The translations under genes were made by a program, and so were the position numbers. From Psychrobacter sp. FDAARGOS_221 (GTDB lineage: Bacteria > Pseudomonadota > Gammaproteobacteria > Pseudomonadales > Moraxellaceae): DNA of 64,000 nt. Shown piece after piece: positions 48,594 to 57,766 of this stretch; the stretch's first letter is position 1; the number at the start of each line of letters is the position of its first letter. The DNA lies in the NCBI RefSeq assembly GCF_002313155.2, contig NZ_NWFK02000001.1, forward strand, positions 1,798,001-1,862,000, written 5' to 3'. The notes below the pieces were generated by a model. It saw nothing but the letters and a program-made list of their open reading frames with translations, was not told the DNA's origin and searched no databases.

Positions 48594-48964
48594 GGTGTGC
48601 AGGGGCGCTTGTAAATCAAATCAATAGGTAGGGAGCTAATCCCGCTTTTCGCTACTATCTGCAAGCCATGACGAGGCATTCGCTAAGCGATGCTGTGTCG
48701 CTAGCTTTGCGCGCCACCGCATCGCAAGCTTATGCAACTCGCCTTGTCATGCAGTATATCCGCTTCAATCGGGGCTAGCGTTGACATTACAATCTTGCAA
48801 CTATGTATTGTGGTTTTGACTATACTAGCTAGAAAAAATTTTGGTTTGCTTGTTAGGGAGCAGTACTTTAGTAGTATCAAATTAAACGTAATATGAATTT
48901 ATTTAGTTTTTTTGAATAAGTAAACTTAATTATAATAAAAATATATATTATTCAAGGCAATTAT
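48594..48964. other. Intergenic region left of the accessory island
   Basis: 371 bp comprising hairpin element A (48634-48777), then about 190 AT-rich bases leading to the nuclease-like gene. A clear drop in GC after 48830 marks the island edge. Confidence 0.5.
48634..48777 (+). repeat. Hairpin repeat element A
   Basis: The conserved left frame starts AGCTAATCCCGCTTTTCGCT and the right frame ends CGCTTCAATCGGGGCTA. Between them lies a base-paired core (CATGACGAGGC with GCCTTGTCATG) plus inner hairpins. The same frames, inverted, enclose a different core at 52766-52910. Length 144 bp. Confidence 0.8.
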
Positions 48965-51199
48965 ATGGATATCCAACATTTACCAAGTCCAAAGCAGTTT
49001 CTTAAAAATAGACGTCCCGAGCAATTCTCTACTTCTGAAGAAAAAACCATAGGTCAACTTGATCGAGTACATCTCGAGAACTATTTGGTTAGTCTTAATA
49101 CGAAGAGCAAAGAACTACAATTTGAGACATTTGCCAAGGAACTTTGTCAAAAAATAATTTGTCCTAACTTACTGGAGCAAACGGGACCCGTAGCGGGTGG
49201 AGATGGCAAGACAGACACTCAAACCTTCCCTGTATCAGAGCAAAATAAACTACTTTGGTATGTAGGTGTAAATGATAATGCTAATAACGAGCGTTGGGCA
49301 TTTGCTGTTAGTACGCAAAAATCATGGAAATCAAAATGTAAAACTGACGTTAAAAAAATAGTCGAAACCGAACGAGGTTATACAAAGGTATTTTGTATCA
49401 CTAATCAACTTATTAAAGCTAATCAAAGAAGCGCGCTTGAAGATGAGCTATCGAAACATTACAACATTCAGGTATGTATTTTAGATTTAAGCTGGATACT
49501 TGATGAAATCTATAAGAATAAACTGGAAAATATTGCTATTGAGACACTACAAATATCTACAAGCTTTAAGCGAGAGGTTAAATTAAGTGAGGATGATTAT
49601 AGTAAAAAGCAAAGGTTTGATGAGCTAGAGTGTCAAATTAATAGTGAAATTAAACCTGATAATATTAGCCATAATCAAGTTGGAATTTTTTTAGAAGTTG
49701 CTAATTTAAGTAAGCAACTAGAACAACCTGTATTTCAAACCCAAGGATACTATGATCGCGCTGTTAACATAGCAAAGCGTTTTGGTACAACAAACCAACT
49801 CTTCAATGCTTATTACAGCTACGCACGAGCATCTTATTACTGGTTTGAGGATTTTGATTTATTTAAAAATAACTTCATTTCTATTTATGAATTAATCACT
49901 GAATCTAGCAACTCAATACTTTGGGATGATTTCGTAACTCTCTTAACTATTTATATTACTGAAACGTATATAAAGACTAATAAAGAGGGCATACAAGATG
50001 ATTCGATAGTAGCACACACAATTCATCAATTAAAAGATATCTCAAAGGACAAAAGTCGCCCAAGTAACTCTTTACAGGCTGAGTTATCCTTAACTAGGAT
50101 TGAACTAATTTTGTTTTTTCAAGACTATGAAAAAATGAATGAGATTTTTTATAGAATACTAAGTATTTGTGAAGATGGTGAGTATTTAGTAGGCTTCCCA
50201 TTTGAAAATGTTTATGGCTACATTAACGAGCTAGACAACTTTTTTAGTAAGTATACGGGCTATCAGGCTCTACAAGATTATCTTACTGAGCAGTCAATTA
50301 AGAGATATGGAGATACAAAAGTCAGTAGACTGACACTCGAACGTGGTTTGAGGCAAGCTGAGAAGAAAAACTACTACAGAGCTATTCAGTTGATTGGAAA
50401 AACACTTGCTCCTCTTAATAAAGAGGAGTCCATAGAAGATGTGACATTTGCTAATATGGCTTTAGCAACCATATATACGCAAGTAGACTTACATTGGGCT
50501 GCTAGAGGAAGTCTTTTAATAGTTTCTTCTCTATTAACCAACTACTTTCATAAACATGGAGTCATTTTATCTAAAGCTGTTGAAGCTTACTTTTCTCTAG
50601 CTTGGAATGAGTTAGTCCTTGGACGTATAACTCAGTCTCTCACATGGTATGAAACTGCTTTGTTAAGTTCTCAAGCAATTAGTAGCGAATTTATCGATGA
50701 AGATAAAATTGAGAATTTTGATGGATGTTTAGCACACCTTTTACTTAATTGTGATTTAAAAAACATTCAGGAGCTAGAATATTTAGTCGAAAGTTTAGAG
50801 GCTTTTGGATTATTTTACTCTAAGGTTGCTTTACTATATGTTCTTGGCTATGAAGATGAGGTTAAGAAGCTACTCGACTGTGATGATGAAAAAAGAATAT
50901 TACAATCAATGGTTGATTTTAGAGACAGCGATATAGGGCATCCATCGTCAAAACTATTGTTATCAACTCCCAAATATATTAGCTACTCATCCAAAGTCTT
51001 AGGATGTGAGGTGAAAGTATCCTTTCCTAATAAAACCCCTTTTATTGAGTTAGCGGAAGCTATCTATACTAGCCTTGAAAGCTTTCTTGCCACCGCTTTA
51101 ACAGATGGTATTTATGCAAAAATACCTATAATTTATATTGATATCTCTTCTTTTGAAGATTCCGATACCTTATTAAGTCATGAGTTCTCTGTACAGGAC
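48965..51199 (+). pseudogene. Nuclease-like/helical-repeat defence-type protein, truncated by IS
   Basis: 745 native residues remain; the reading frame is ended by the TGA that opens the IS3-family copy. N-terminal domain (about 50-200): FETFAKELCQKIICPNL, TGPVAGGDGKTD, then WYVGV...RWAFAVSTQKSW and TKVFCITNQ. To my recollection this arrangement matches the Mrr/PD-(D/E)XK-like N-terminal domain of very large TPR proteins in bacterial defence loci, with the Asp in GGDGKTD and Lys in STQKSW as candidate catalytic residues. Residues 220-680 are helical pairs resembling TPRs. Composition is much more AT-rich than the neighbours. AAGG precedes the start. How much C-terminus is lost is unknown. Confidence 0.6.
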
Positions 51200-51265
51200 T
51201 GAGCTATGCTGAAAAAACCGTAGACAAAAACTTGGTAAACTAAGGAAGACAAATAGGAGTTTACC

Positions 51266-51565
51266 ATGACAAAGAAAGCTAAAAGATACAGTGAAGAATT
51301 TAAAGCAGAAGCAGTTAAAGCAATAGAGAATAATGGTGGCAATGTTAGTGCTACAGCTAGGCGGTTAGGGCTGCCAATGCAGACACTGGCTAACTGGCAA
51401 CGAAAAGCCAATCAAGGCATGCTCAAGGGTACTAAGCAATACGATCCAGAGCTTGTTTCAGCCCTTGAAGAAATGAAGCGTTTAAAGCGTGAACTAAAAA
51501 TAGCACAAGAAGAACGAGAGATACTAAAAAAGGCCACGGCGTACTTTGCGAAACACGGTCAGTAA
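51266..51565 (+). CDS. IS3-family OrfA (copy 2)
   Basis: 99 aa, identical to the product of copy 1: HTH followed by a leucine-zipper-like helix. The slippery heptamer A_AAA_AAG is at 51526-51532 in the right frame (CTA AAA AAG) for a -1 shift. Confidence 0.93.
   Translation: MTKKAKRYSEEFKAEAVKAIENNGGNVSATARRLGLPMQTLANWQRKANQGMLKGTKQYDPELVSALEEMKRLKRELKIAQEEREILKKATAYFAKHGQ
51526..51532 (+). promoter_or_regulatory. Programmed -1 frameshift site in IS3-family orfA
   Basis: A_AAA_AAG in the zero frame of orfA. After a -1 slip the frame stays open through HGVLCETRSVRYAF and joins the orfB frame, giving an OrfAB transposase. The equivalent in copy 1 is at 20431-20437. Confidence 0.8.
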
Positions 51566-51612
51566 GGTACGCCTTTATTGACCATCACAAATATGAATTT
51601 AGCATTACCAGC

Positions 51613-52431
51613 ATGTGTAAAACCCTTGATATTAAACCATCAAGCTACTATGACTGGACCAAGCGTAATATCAGTGCTCAGCAAATACATCGTAACCGCT
51701 GTGAGCTGCTTGTAAAAGCTGCGCATAGTGAGACTAAAGAGCGATATGGTTATCAGCGTCTGCATGCACATTTAAGTGAGCATGGACATGAGATTAGCAA
51801 GTACATGGTGCGTAGTATCAAGGAAGAACATGACATCAAATGTAGACGTCATAAACGCTTTAAAGTGACAACGGACTCAGACCATAACAAGCGAGTCTAT
51901 CCTAATTTTCTTAAACAACAGTTTGGCGTTAACCGTCCTAATTGTGCTTGGGTCAGTGATATAACCTATATTTGGACAGATGAGGGCTGGCTTTATTTAG
52001 CAGGCGTCAAAGACTTATATACCAAAGAATTGGTTGGCTACGCTATCGATAAACGCATGAAAGCAGATTTAGTCTGTAGAGCCTTAAATAAAGCAATCAA
52101 GGATAAACGACCTAGCCAAGGGCTTATTGTACATTCAGATAGAGGCAGCCAGTATTGCAGCGAAGATTATCGCAAAATGATCAGTAAATACGGTTTTAAA
52201 GGATCTATGAGTGCGAAAGGTAACTGTTATGACAATGCGCCAATAGAGAGCTTCTGGGGCGTTTTAAAGAATGAGCTGATATATCATCATAATTACAAAA
52301 CTCGATTTGAAGCAATCAACAGTATCATAAAATATATCGAGTTAGATTACAATCAAGTCAGGATTCAGCAGAGTTTAGGTATGAGATCGCCAAGACAAGT
52401 TTGGATGGATTTCTATCGTCAAGCTGCCTGA
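51613..52431 (+). CDS. IS3-family transposase OrfB (copy 2)
   Basis: 272 aa, identical to the copy 1 product, with the DDE residues in WVSDITYI, HSDRGSQY and ESFWGVLKNE. It is complete and apparently functional. Confidence 0.95.
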   Translation: MCKTLDIKPSSYYDWTKRNISAQQIHRNRCELLVKAAHSETKERYGYQRLHAHLSEHGHEISKYMVRSIKEEHDIKCRRHKRFKVTTDSDHNKRVYPNFLKQQFGVNRPNCAWVSDITYIWTDEGWLYLAGVKDLYTKELVGYAIDKRMKADLVCRALNKAIKDKRPSQGLIVHSDRGSQYCSEDYRKMISKYGFKGSMSAKGNCYDNAPIESFWGVLKNELIYHHNYKTRFEAINSIIKYIELDYNQVRIQQSLGMRSPRQVWMDFYRQAA

Positions 52432-52477
52432 TCAAAATCTCCCAAGTTTAGGTGTACGGATTTGACGGCAGGGGTCA

Positions 52478-52732
52478 ATGGGCGACGTGGCTATATTTAC
52501 CATACACAAGTCTAAGGGGGCAGAGTTTGCTAATGTAGTGTTGGTACTTGAGAAAGAAGAGGAACTTGATTTTATAACTAATCCTGACTTGCATCTAGAC
52601 GAGAAGCATAGACTTAGATATGTTGCTATTAGTAGGGCTATAAACAACCTATTTATCACTGTCCCGACTTTAGATAATGGGACAGCTCAAATACTAGAGA
52701 GTTTGGATATAGTCGATATCATTCGAGTATAG
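52478..52732 (+). pseudogene. C-terminal fragment of a UvrD/Rep-like superfamily 1 helicase
   Basis: About 84 codons remain, directly after the IS. They contain the SF1 helicase motif TIHKSKGAEFANVVL (motif Va region) and LRYVAISRAINNLFI (motif VI region), then a short tail to the stop. All ATPase and other helicase domains upstream are missing. Helicases with this type of C-terminus include the GajB subunit of Gabija and many stand-alone defence helicases; which one this was cannot be told. The first 28 bases are shared with the GNAT gene, so the junction is chimeric. Confidence 0.65.
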
Positions 52733-52765
52733 CATCTTAGTGATTTTGGCTATAAAGGAGCAGTT

Positions 52766-52910
52766 TAGCCCTGATTGAAGCGGATATACTTGGTGCGGTA
52801 AGGCGTTACGGGCACTAGGGTAGAGACAGTATCGAGACAACAGGAATGGCTCTGCCCATTAGCGCCCGTCGCCTTACTAACCAAGATAGTAGCGGAAAGC
52901 GGGATTAGCT
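52766..52910 (-). repeat. Hairpin repeat element B (inverted relative to A)
   Basis: On the minus strand it starts AGCTAATCCCGCTTTCCGCT and ends CGCTTCAATCAGGGCTA, as in element A. The core differs but is again self-complementary (CTTGGTTAGTAAGGCG against CGCCTTACCGCACCAAG). Length 145 bp. Together A and B bracket the accessory island. Confidence 0.8.
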
Positions 52911-52926
52911 GCTTAATAAACCTTAT

Positions 52927-53355
52927 CTAACACTCAATCCCTACCAAATGCACAGAGCCTTTTGCATTTTGCTTATCTAAGTCTTCACGGCGTTTCAATG
53001 GTTCGGTACATCCACGTGGCTGAATATAAGTCTCAGCAATTAACTCTGCCGCATTTTTACTAATACGTTTTTCATCTGTCCGGCGCACCAACACATAATA
53101 AGGCTGCTCAAAAGGCACGATAAAAGTGTCCAAAATATAAGTGTCGCCTGCAAGTTTAGTTTCGAGATGATTTTCCTCAACCAAGCTTAAGTCATAAGTT
53201 AATTTTTCTATATCAGTAGCCATCTTGGACTTTTGTTGGGTTGATTGCATATTTGGCTGGTTAGTTGATGTAGTTTGACATGCCGTAAGTGGTACTACAA
53301 ATGCGAATAAAAGGGCGGCTAGTGCTTTAGGTGATGCTGTATTAAATAAGGTCAT
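52927..53355 (-). CDS. Predicted small lipoprotein
   Basis: A 142-aa protein whose signal peptide ends in the lipobox LTAC (Cys about 26), followed by an S/T/Q/N-rich tether. The mature part includes YYVLVRRTDEKRISKNAAELIAE and four conserved-looking residues near PRGCTEPLKRR and a terminal Cys. I recognise no family. It directly follows hairpin element B, marking the return to normal chromosome. Confidence 0.6.
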   Translation of the reverse strand: MTLFNTASPKALAALLFAFVVPLTACQTTSTNQPNMQSTQQKSKMATDIEKLTYDLSLVEENHLETKLAGDTYILDTFIVPFEQPYYVLVRRTDEKRISKNAAELIAETYIQPRGCTEPLKRREDLDKQNAKGSVHLVGIEC

Positions 53356-53502
53356 AGTGATAAATCTCTGTAAATTAAATCAAAGTATTAATGGGCTGAA
53401 AATGGATAGGTAACGCTTTAATTGTAATCTTAATATACACCATAAAAGTGGGTGTTTTAATGTTATTCTTTTAACTATATTAGACCAACTAAGGCCAATC
53501 CC

Positions 53503-53955
53503 ATGAGCATCCGCCAAATGACCCTCGACGATTACGAAGCTGTGTACCAATTATGGATTAACACGCCCAATATGGGCTTGAATGACGTTGATGACTCAAA
53601 AGACGGTATAGCAAGGATGCTTAACCGCAATCCGACCTTAAGTTTTGTGGCAGAAGTTGACCATGAACAAGGCAAACAAATCGTCGGTGTGATTATCGCA
53701 GGAGAAGATGGGCGACGTGGCTATATTTACCATACCGCAGTGGATGTGGCTTATCGAAATCAAGGTATTGGCGAGGCGCTGGTCAATCATGTGATGGATG
53801 CGATGAAAGCATTATCCATTAGCAAAGTTGGGTTGTTTATTTTTCAGCGTAATGAGATTGGCAACGCATTCTGGGAGCGATTGGGCTTTGGTGTGCGTGA
53901 TGACTTATACTATCGTAATAAGGCAGTCATTGAGCTTGAGCGGATTGATACGTAA
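53503..53955 (+). CDS. GNAT-family N-acetyltransferase
   Basis: A 150-aa protein with the acetyl-CoA motif A YRNQGIGEALVNHVM (Q/R-x-x-G-x-G/A) and preceding strand GRRGYIYHTAVDVAY. The layout is that of YpeA-like acetyltransferases; the acceptor is unknown. The gene appears complete. A 28-base piece inside it (53708-53735) is duplicated at the edge of the IS3-family copy at 52478-52505. Confidence 0.85.
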   Translation: MSIRQMTLDDYEAVYQLWINTPNMGLNDVDDSKDGIARMLNRNPTLSFVAEVDHEQGKQIVGVIIAGEDGRRGYIYHTAVDVAYRNQGIGEALVNHVMDAMKALSISKVGLFIFQRNEIGNAFWERLGFGVRDDLYYRNKAVIELERIDT

Positions 53956-54048
53956 GACAGCCATTTAAATTAAACATCTCAAATAACCACTTTAAAATTT
54001 AGATATTCAAATAAAACAACCTAAATCACCTGAGACGAGAACCACACC

Positions 54049-55203
54049 ATGCAATACAACTTTGATGACATTATCGATAGACGCAATACTGGCTCAATTA
54101 AATGGCATTATGAAGATGACACCATTCCATTGTGGGTAGCGGATATGGATTTTAAAGCAGCGCAGCCTATTTTGGATAGCATTAGCAAGGTTGTTGAGCA
54201 TGGTGTGTTGGGCTATACCAAGCAGACTGACGCGCTGTATGACGCCATTATTAATTGGCATAGCAGTCGTTATGGTCTGACGTTAAACAAAGAAGATATC
54301 CTGTTTTCACCGGGTGTGATTCCTAGTATGTCACTGATGTTGAACCTATTCACCGAAGTGGGTGATGCGGTATTAATCAATGATCCGATTTATGCACCGT
54401 TTGTGATTAAGACCAAGCTTAATGGCTGTAAGGTCATCAATTCAGCATTAAAAGAAGTAAACGGGCGTTATGAGTTTGATTTAGCGGATATCGAAGCCAA
54501 GATTAAAAAGCACAAAGTGAAGCTGTTTTTACTGTGTAATCCGCACAATCCAGGCGGGCGTGTGTGGACCAAAGATGAGCTAAAAGCCATTGTTGAGCTG
54601 TGTAAAAAGTATCAAGTGGCAATCGTCAGTGATGAGATTCACCAAGATTTGACGTTAAGCGGACATCAATTTACGCCACTTTTGAGCTTAGCAGATGACT
54701 ATCAGCACATGGTGGTAAGCCTAACCTCGATGACCAAGACCTTTAATGTGGCCGGTATTAAAGGCTCGATGATTTTTGTCAAAGATAAAGCGCTACGCAT
54801 TCAAATTCAAAAGCAACAAAAGCTCAATGACGAATATGAGCTGAACTTATTTGCCTATACCGTGATGCAAAGCGCTTATGAGCAAGGCGGTGAGTGGCTT
54901 GAGCAAGCACTGGCATATATCGAGAAAAATATCGATTTCACCATTGATTATCTCGCCACTCATTTGCCAGATATCAAGGTGATGCGACCTGAAGCGTCGT
55001 ATCTGATTTGGCTGGATTGCTCAGCCTATGGCAATGATGATAAAGCCTTGTACGACCAGTTAAGAGAGGCCAAAGTAGAGCTCAACTCAGGCATTCAATA
55101 TGGACAAGAAGGGCATCTTAAGCTACGTATTAATGTGGCGTGTCCGCAGTCGATATTAAAAGAAGGATTAGAGAGAATGAAGCAGGCGTTAGCGGGTCAT
55201 TAA
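54049..55203 (+). CDS. MalY/PatB-family PLP C-S lyase (cystathionine beta-lyase type)
   Basis: A 384-aa fold-type I aminotransferase-like enzyme that cleaves cystathionine or cysteine conjugates. It has the N-terminal KWHYEDDTIPLWVADMDF, typical of PatB/MalY, the CNPHNPGGRVW motif, the DEIHQDL segment and the PLP lysine in SMTKTFNVAGIKGS. In E. coli MalY also represses mal genes; nothing here indicates that role. It follows the GNAT gene by 93 bp. Confidence 0.92.
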   Translation: MQYNFDDIIDRRNTGSIKWHYEDDTIPLWVADMDFKAAQPILDSISKVVEHGVLGYTKQTDALYDAIINWHSSRYGLTLNKEDILFSPGVIPSMSLMLNLFTEVGDAVLINDPIYAPFVIKTKLNGCKVINSALKEVNGRYEFDLADIEAKIKKHKVKLFLLCNPHNPGGRVWTKDELKAIVELCKKYQVAIVSDEIHQDLTLSGHQFTPLLSLADDYQHMVVSLTSMTKTFNVAGIKGSMIFVKDKALRIQIQKQQKLNDEYELNLFAYTVMQSAYEQGGEWLEQALAYIEKNIDFTIDYLATHLPDIKVMRPEASYLIWLDCSAYGNDDKALYDQLREAKVELNSGIQYGQEGHLKLRINVACPQSILKEGLERMKQALAGH

Positions 55204-55242
55204 TTTCGATAGCAATTAGACTGCTACTTAATTGAAAGCGCA

Positions 55243-55285
55243 AAAAAAAGAGGCTGGATTAAATGATTAATCCAGCCTCTTTACT
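55243..55285. terminator. Bidirectional terminator between the malY-like gene and the BCCT gene
   Basis: A perfect 16-bp stem (AAAGAGGCTGGATTAA and complement) with an ATGA loop and a strong A run at its left. Confidence 0.9.
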
Positions 55286-55313
55286 ATCACAATAACGATT
55301 AGTTTGAAGACGT

Positions 55314-57242
55314 TTATTTATCTAAATCTTGACGCTGTTTAGGGTCTAGAGTGTCAAGAACCTCATCGGTTTCAGCGTCTTCCTCTTCCTCACGAATCAT
55401 CTGTTCCCACTCGTCTTGCTGGGCTAACACAGAGCCTTCAGGTGCTTCAGAAGTAATCCCTTCTTCCCAAGGGGCACTGTCGGCAAGCTCTTCAATATGA
55501 ATAGTTTTCAGATAATAATCTGGCTGATAGTGCAGATCGTAACGTGCGGCCTTAATCAACGACAGCATCATCATCGATAAGATAACAATCAACGGTGCAC
55601 CGGCCACGATAGATGCGGTTTGTAGTGTTTGTAAGTCGCCTAAGAACATTAAAATGGCAGGTAACAAACATAGGGTAAATGCCCAGAACAAACGGTTCCA
55701 GCGGTGTGGTTCATCATCAACTTCTTTTTGCACCACTGACGCTAAGATGTATGAGATAGAGTCAAAGGTGGTAGCGGTAAAGATAATCGCTAAGAAAGTG
55801 AACACAGCAACGACCAAATATGACATCGGTAGGCTGTTCAAAATAGCGAAAATTGCGGCGGTTGCTGACTGATTGTTTAAGATATCAATCACATCAACGA
55901 GACCGTTCATCTGTAAATACAGACCATAGTTACCTAAGATGATCATAAACATCGCACAGCCCATTGAGCCGTAGAACATTGAGCCGACGACCATATTTTG
56001 GATAGTACGGCCACGTGAAATCTTAGCAATAAACAGACCAATGGTCGGTGCAAATACTAACCACCAAGCCCAGTAGAATACGGTCCAATCTTGAGGGAAC
56101 GTGGTATGCTCAAAGCCATAGCTACCAAAGTCTTTAAATGGCTCGATATAGGTCATCATGCGCGGCATTTCGGTAATCGAGCGACCGATTGCCTCAAGAC
56201 CTGTGTTTAAGATAAATACCGTTGGACCGGCAATTAGAATAAACAGTAATAGGGCAACAGCAAGGTAGAAGTTGATATTCGATAACTTTTGAATACCGCC
56301 TTTTAGACCTTGATAGGCACTATAAGCGAAAATCAGGGTGGTGATAAATAACACCGCCAACTGCATGGTGATATTACGCGGTAGGCCAAATAAGTTATAC
56401 AAACCTTCGTTAATCAGTGGCGAAGCTAAGCCTAACGTGGTTGCACCGCCGCCGACCATACCGAACACAAACAGCACGTCGAGCATTTTTGCCCAGTTGC
56501 TTTGTGCCAGCTTTTCACCCAGTAAGGGCATTAAGGTTTGACTAACTTTCAGTACCGGCGTTTGACGCACATAGTAGAAATAGGCAATCGGAACCGCAGG
56601 TACCAGATAAATGGCCCAAGCCACAGGACCCCAGTGGAAAATACCGTAAGTGGTTGCCCAACGAATCGCATCTGGCGTACCGCCTTCAATACCAAAAGGT
56701 GGGGTTTGATAGTAATAGGCCCACTCAATCAGACCCCAATACAGGATACTGGCGCCAATACCACCACAGAACAGCATCGCTGCCCAAGAAGAGTCTTTAA
56801 ACTCTGGCGTGTCTTCTGGTCGACCCAGTTTGATTTTACCGATATCAGAGAAGGTGATATAAATCACAAACATCATCGCCAGCACGCCAAACGCTAAGTA
56901 AGCCACACCGAAGTTGGTGGTGACAAAGTTGCGTGCCAAGCCGACCCATTCTTTCCCTTGTTCAGGGAAGAAGATCAACGGAATACAGATGGCAAATAAG
57001 ATGGCCAACACCATGCCAAAAGTAAACTTATCGATGCTGGTGTCTGGCTCATGATCCGGACGACGCTGTGAAATCTCCATACCTGCGTTGAACGTGCCCA
57101 GACGAGGCGGTTTGCGATGTTTGGTGTTGGTTCTAATATAGTCAGGTATATATTGATATTCGGTTGTTATTTTTTTTGGGGTATTACTATTTGAGGTGTT
57201 ACTAGAGGTGTGGCTATCGTGCTTGCCACTCGATTTGCTCAT
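55314..57242 (-). CDS. BCCT-family transporter (choline/betaine/carnitine type)
   Basis: A 642-aa Na+- or H+-coupled uptake carrier for trimethylammonium compounds, used in osmoprotection. Twelve hydrophobic spans lie between a polar S/T/N/H-rich N-terminus (1-60) and an acidic C-terminus (last 60 or so residues, EEEEDAETDEVLDTLDP). Family motifs are GTPDAIRWATTYGIFHWGP and YWAWWLVFAPTIGLFIAKIS, the latter carrying the tryptophan box. The precise substrate is unknown. AGGAGC precedes the ATG. Confidence 0.95.
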   Translation of the reverse strand: MSKSSGKHDSHTSSNTSNSNTPKKITTEYQYIPDYIRTNTKHRKPPRLGTFNAGMEISQRRPDHEPDTSIDKFTFGMVLAILFAICIPLIFFPEQGKEWVGLARNFVTTNFGVAYLAFGVLAMMFVIYITFSDIGKIKLGRPEDTPEFKDSSWAAMLFCGGIGASILYWGLIEWAYYYQTPPFGIEGGTPDAIRWATTYGIFHWGPVAWAIYLVPAVPIAYFYYVRQTPVLKVSQTLMPLLGEKLAQSNWAKMLDVLFVFGMVGGGATTLGLASPLINEGLYNLFGLPRNITMQLAVLFITTLIFAYSAYQGLKGGIQKLSNINFYLAVALLLFILIAGPTVFILNTGLEAIGRSITEMPRMMTYIEPFKDFGSYGFEHTTFPQDWTVFYWAWWLVFAPTIGLFIAKISRGRTIQNMVVGSMFYGSMGCAMFMIILGNYGLYLQMNGLVDVIDILNNQSATAAIFAILNSLPMSYLVVAVFTFLAIIFTATTFDSISYILASVVQKEVDDEPHRWNRLFWAFTLCLLPAILMFLGDLQTLQTASIVAGAPLIVILSMMMLSLIKAARYDLHYQPDYYLKTIHIEELADSAPWEEGITSEAPEGSVLAQQDEWEQMIREEEEDAETDEVLDTLDPKQRQDLDK

Positions 57243-57419
57243 GAATGTGCTCCTAGTGTTAAGATAACAGTTGTTGTTTTTAAATAAAACTTACAGGTTC
57301 TTATATCTTAACATACTAGCGTGTGCGTCTATCTATTTTGAAACGCGACTGCAGAGGTTGCTTTGGATTATCAAATTTAGGGAGCACAGCTTAAGTCTCA
57401 TAACCCTGTCATCAGGTGT

Positions 57420-57608
57420 CTAAGAGGACCAACGACCACGGATGGCCATCATGATATAGAACACGACAGTGGTCAGAATACTGAGTACGAATACATAAGT
57501 CAGATCTTGACCAAGTGACATGAGTTTATTTAACAAATAGTTAAGAATAAAAACAATGATAAAGAAGATTAATACGGATTTAATTCTGGTAGCAAGGCTT
57601 TTTTTCAT
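57420..57608 (-). CDS. Small two-span membrane protein, unknown
   Basis: About 62 aa from the ATG at 57608 (a TTG at 57620 is also in frame; neither has a strong ribosome-binding site). Basic N-terminus KKSLATRIK, a span VLIFFIIVFILNYLL and a second YVFVLSILTTVVFYIMMAI, ending GRWSS. It is compositionally convincing as a real membrane peptide, but no family is recognised. Confidence 0.45.
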   Translation of the reverse strand: MKKSLATRIKSVLIFFIIVFILNYLLNKLMSLGQDLTYVFVLSILTTVVFYIMMAIRGRWSS

Positions 57609-57691
57609 AATATGATTCAATCAAGGATAACGGCAAAAAGGTTGAAGGTTAAAGGCTATAGTCAGAGGCTTTATAGAAGATGTCAGTTATT

Positions 57692-57766
57692 AAAAAACAC
57701 TATAATTAAAGGCACTATAATAAAAGCCACGGTAATAAAAACTACTAGGATAAAAGACACTATAAA
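57692..57766. repeat. 15-bp tandem repeat array at the FGGY kinase stop
   Basis: Five degenerate units of 14-15 bp of the form AAAAGACACTATAAT. The last unit overlaps the stop codon of the FGGY kinase gene (57760). Confidence 0.75.

Larger units (their letters stand above)
51200..52477 (+). mobile_element. IS3-family insertion sequence, copy 2
   Basis: 1278 bp, the inverted twin of 19486-20763 with the same TGA-starting imperfect terminal repeats. The flanking bases (GAC before, ATG after) are not a target duplication. A truncated gene precedes it, and the 28 bases that follow it are duplicated in the GNAT gene 1.2 kb away. Confidence 0.93.
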
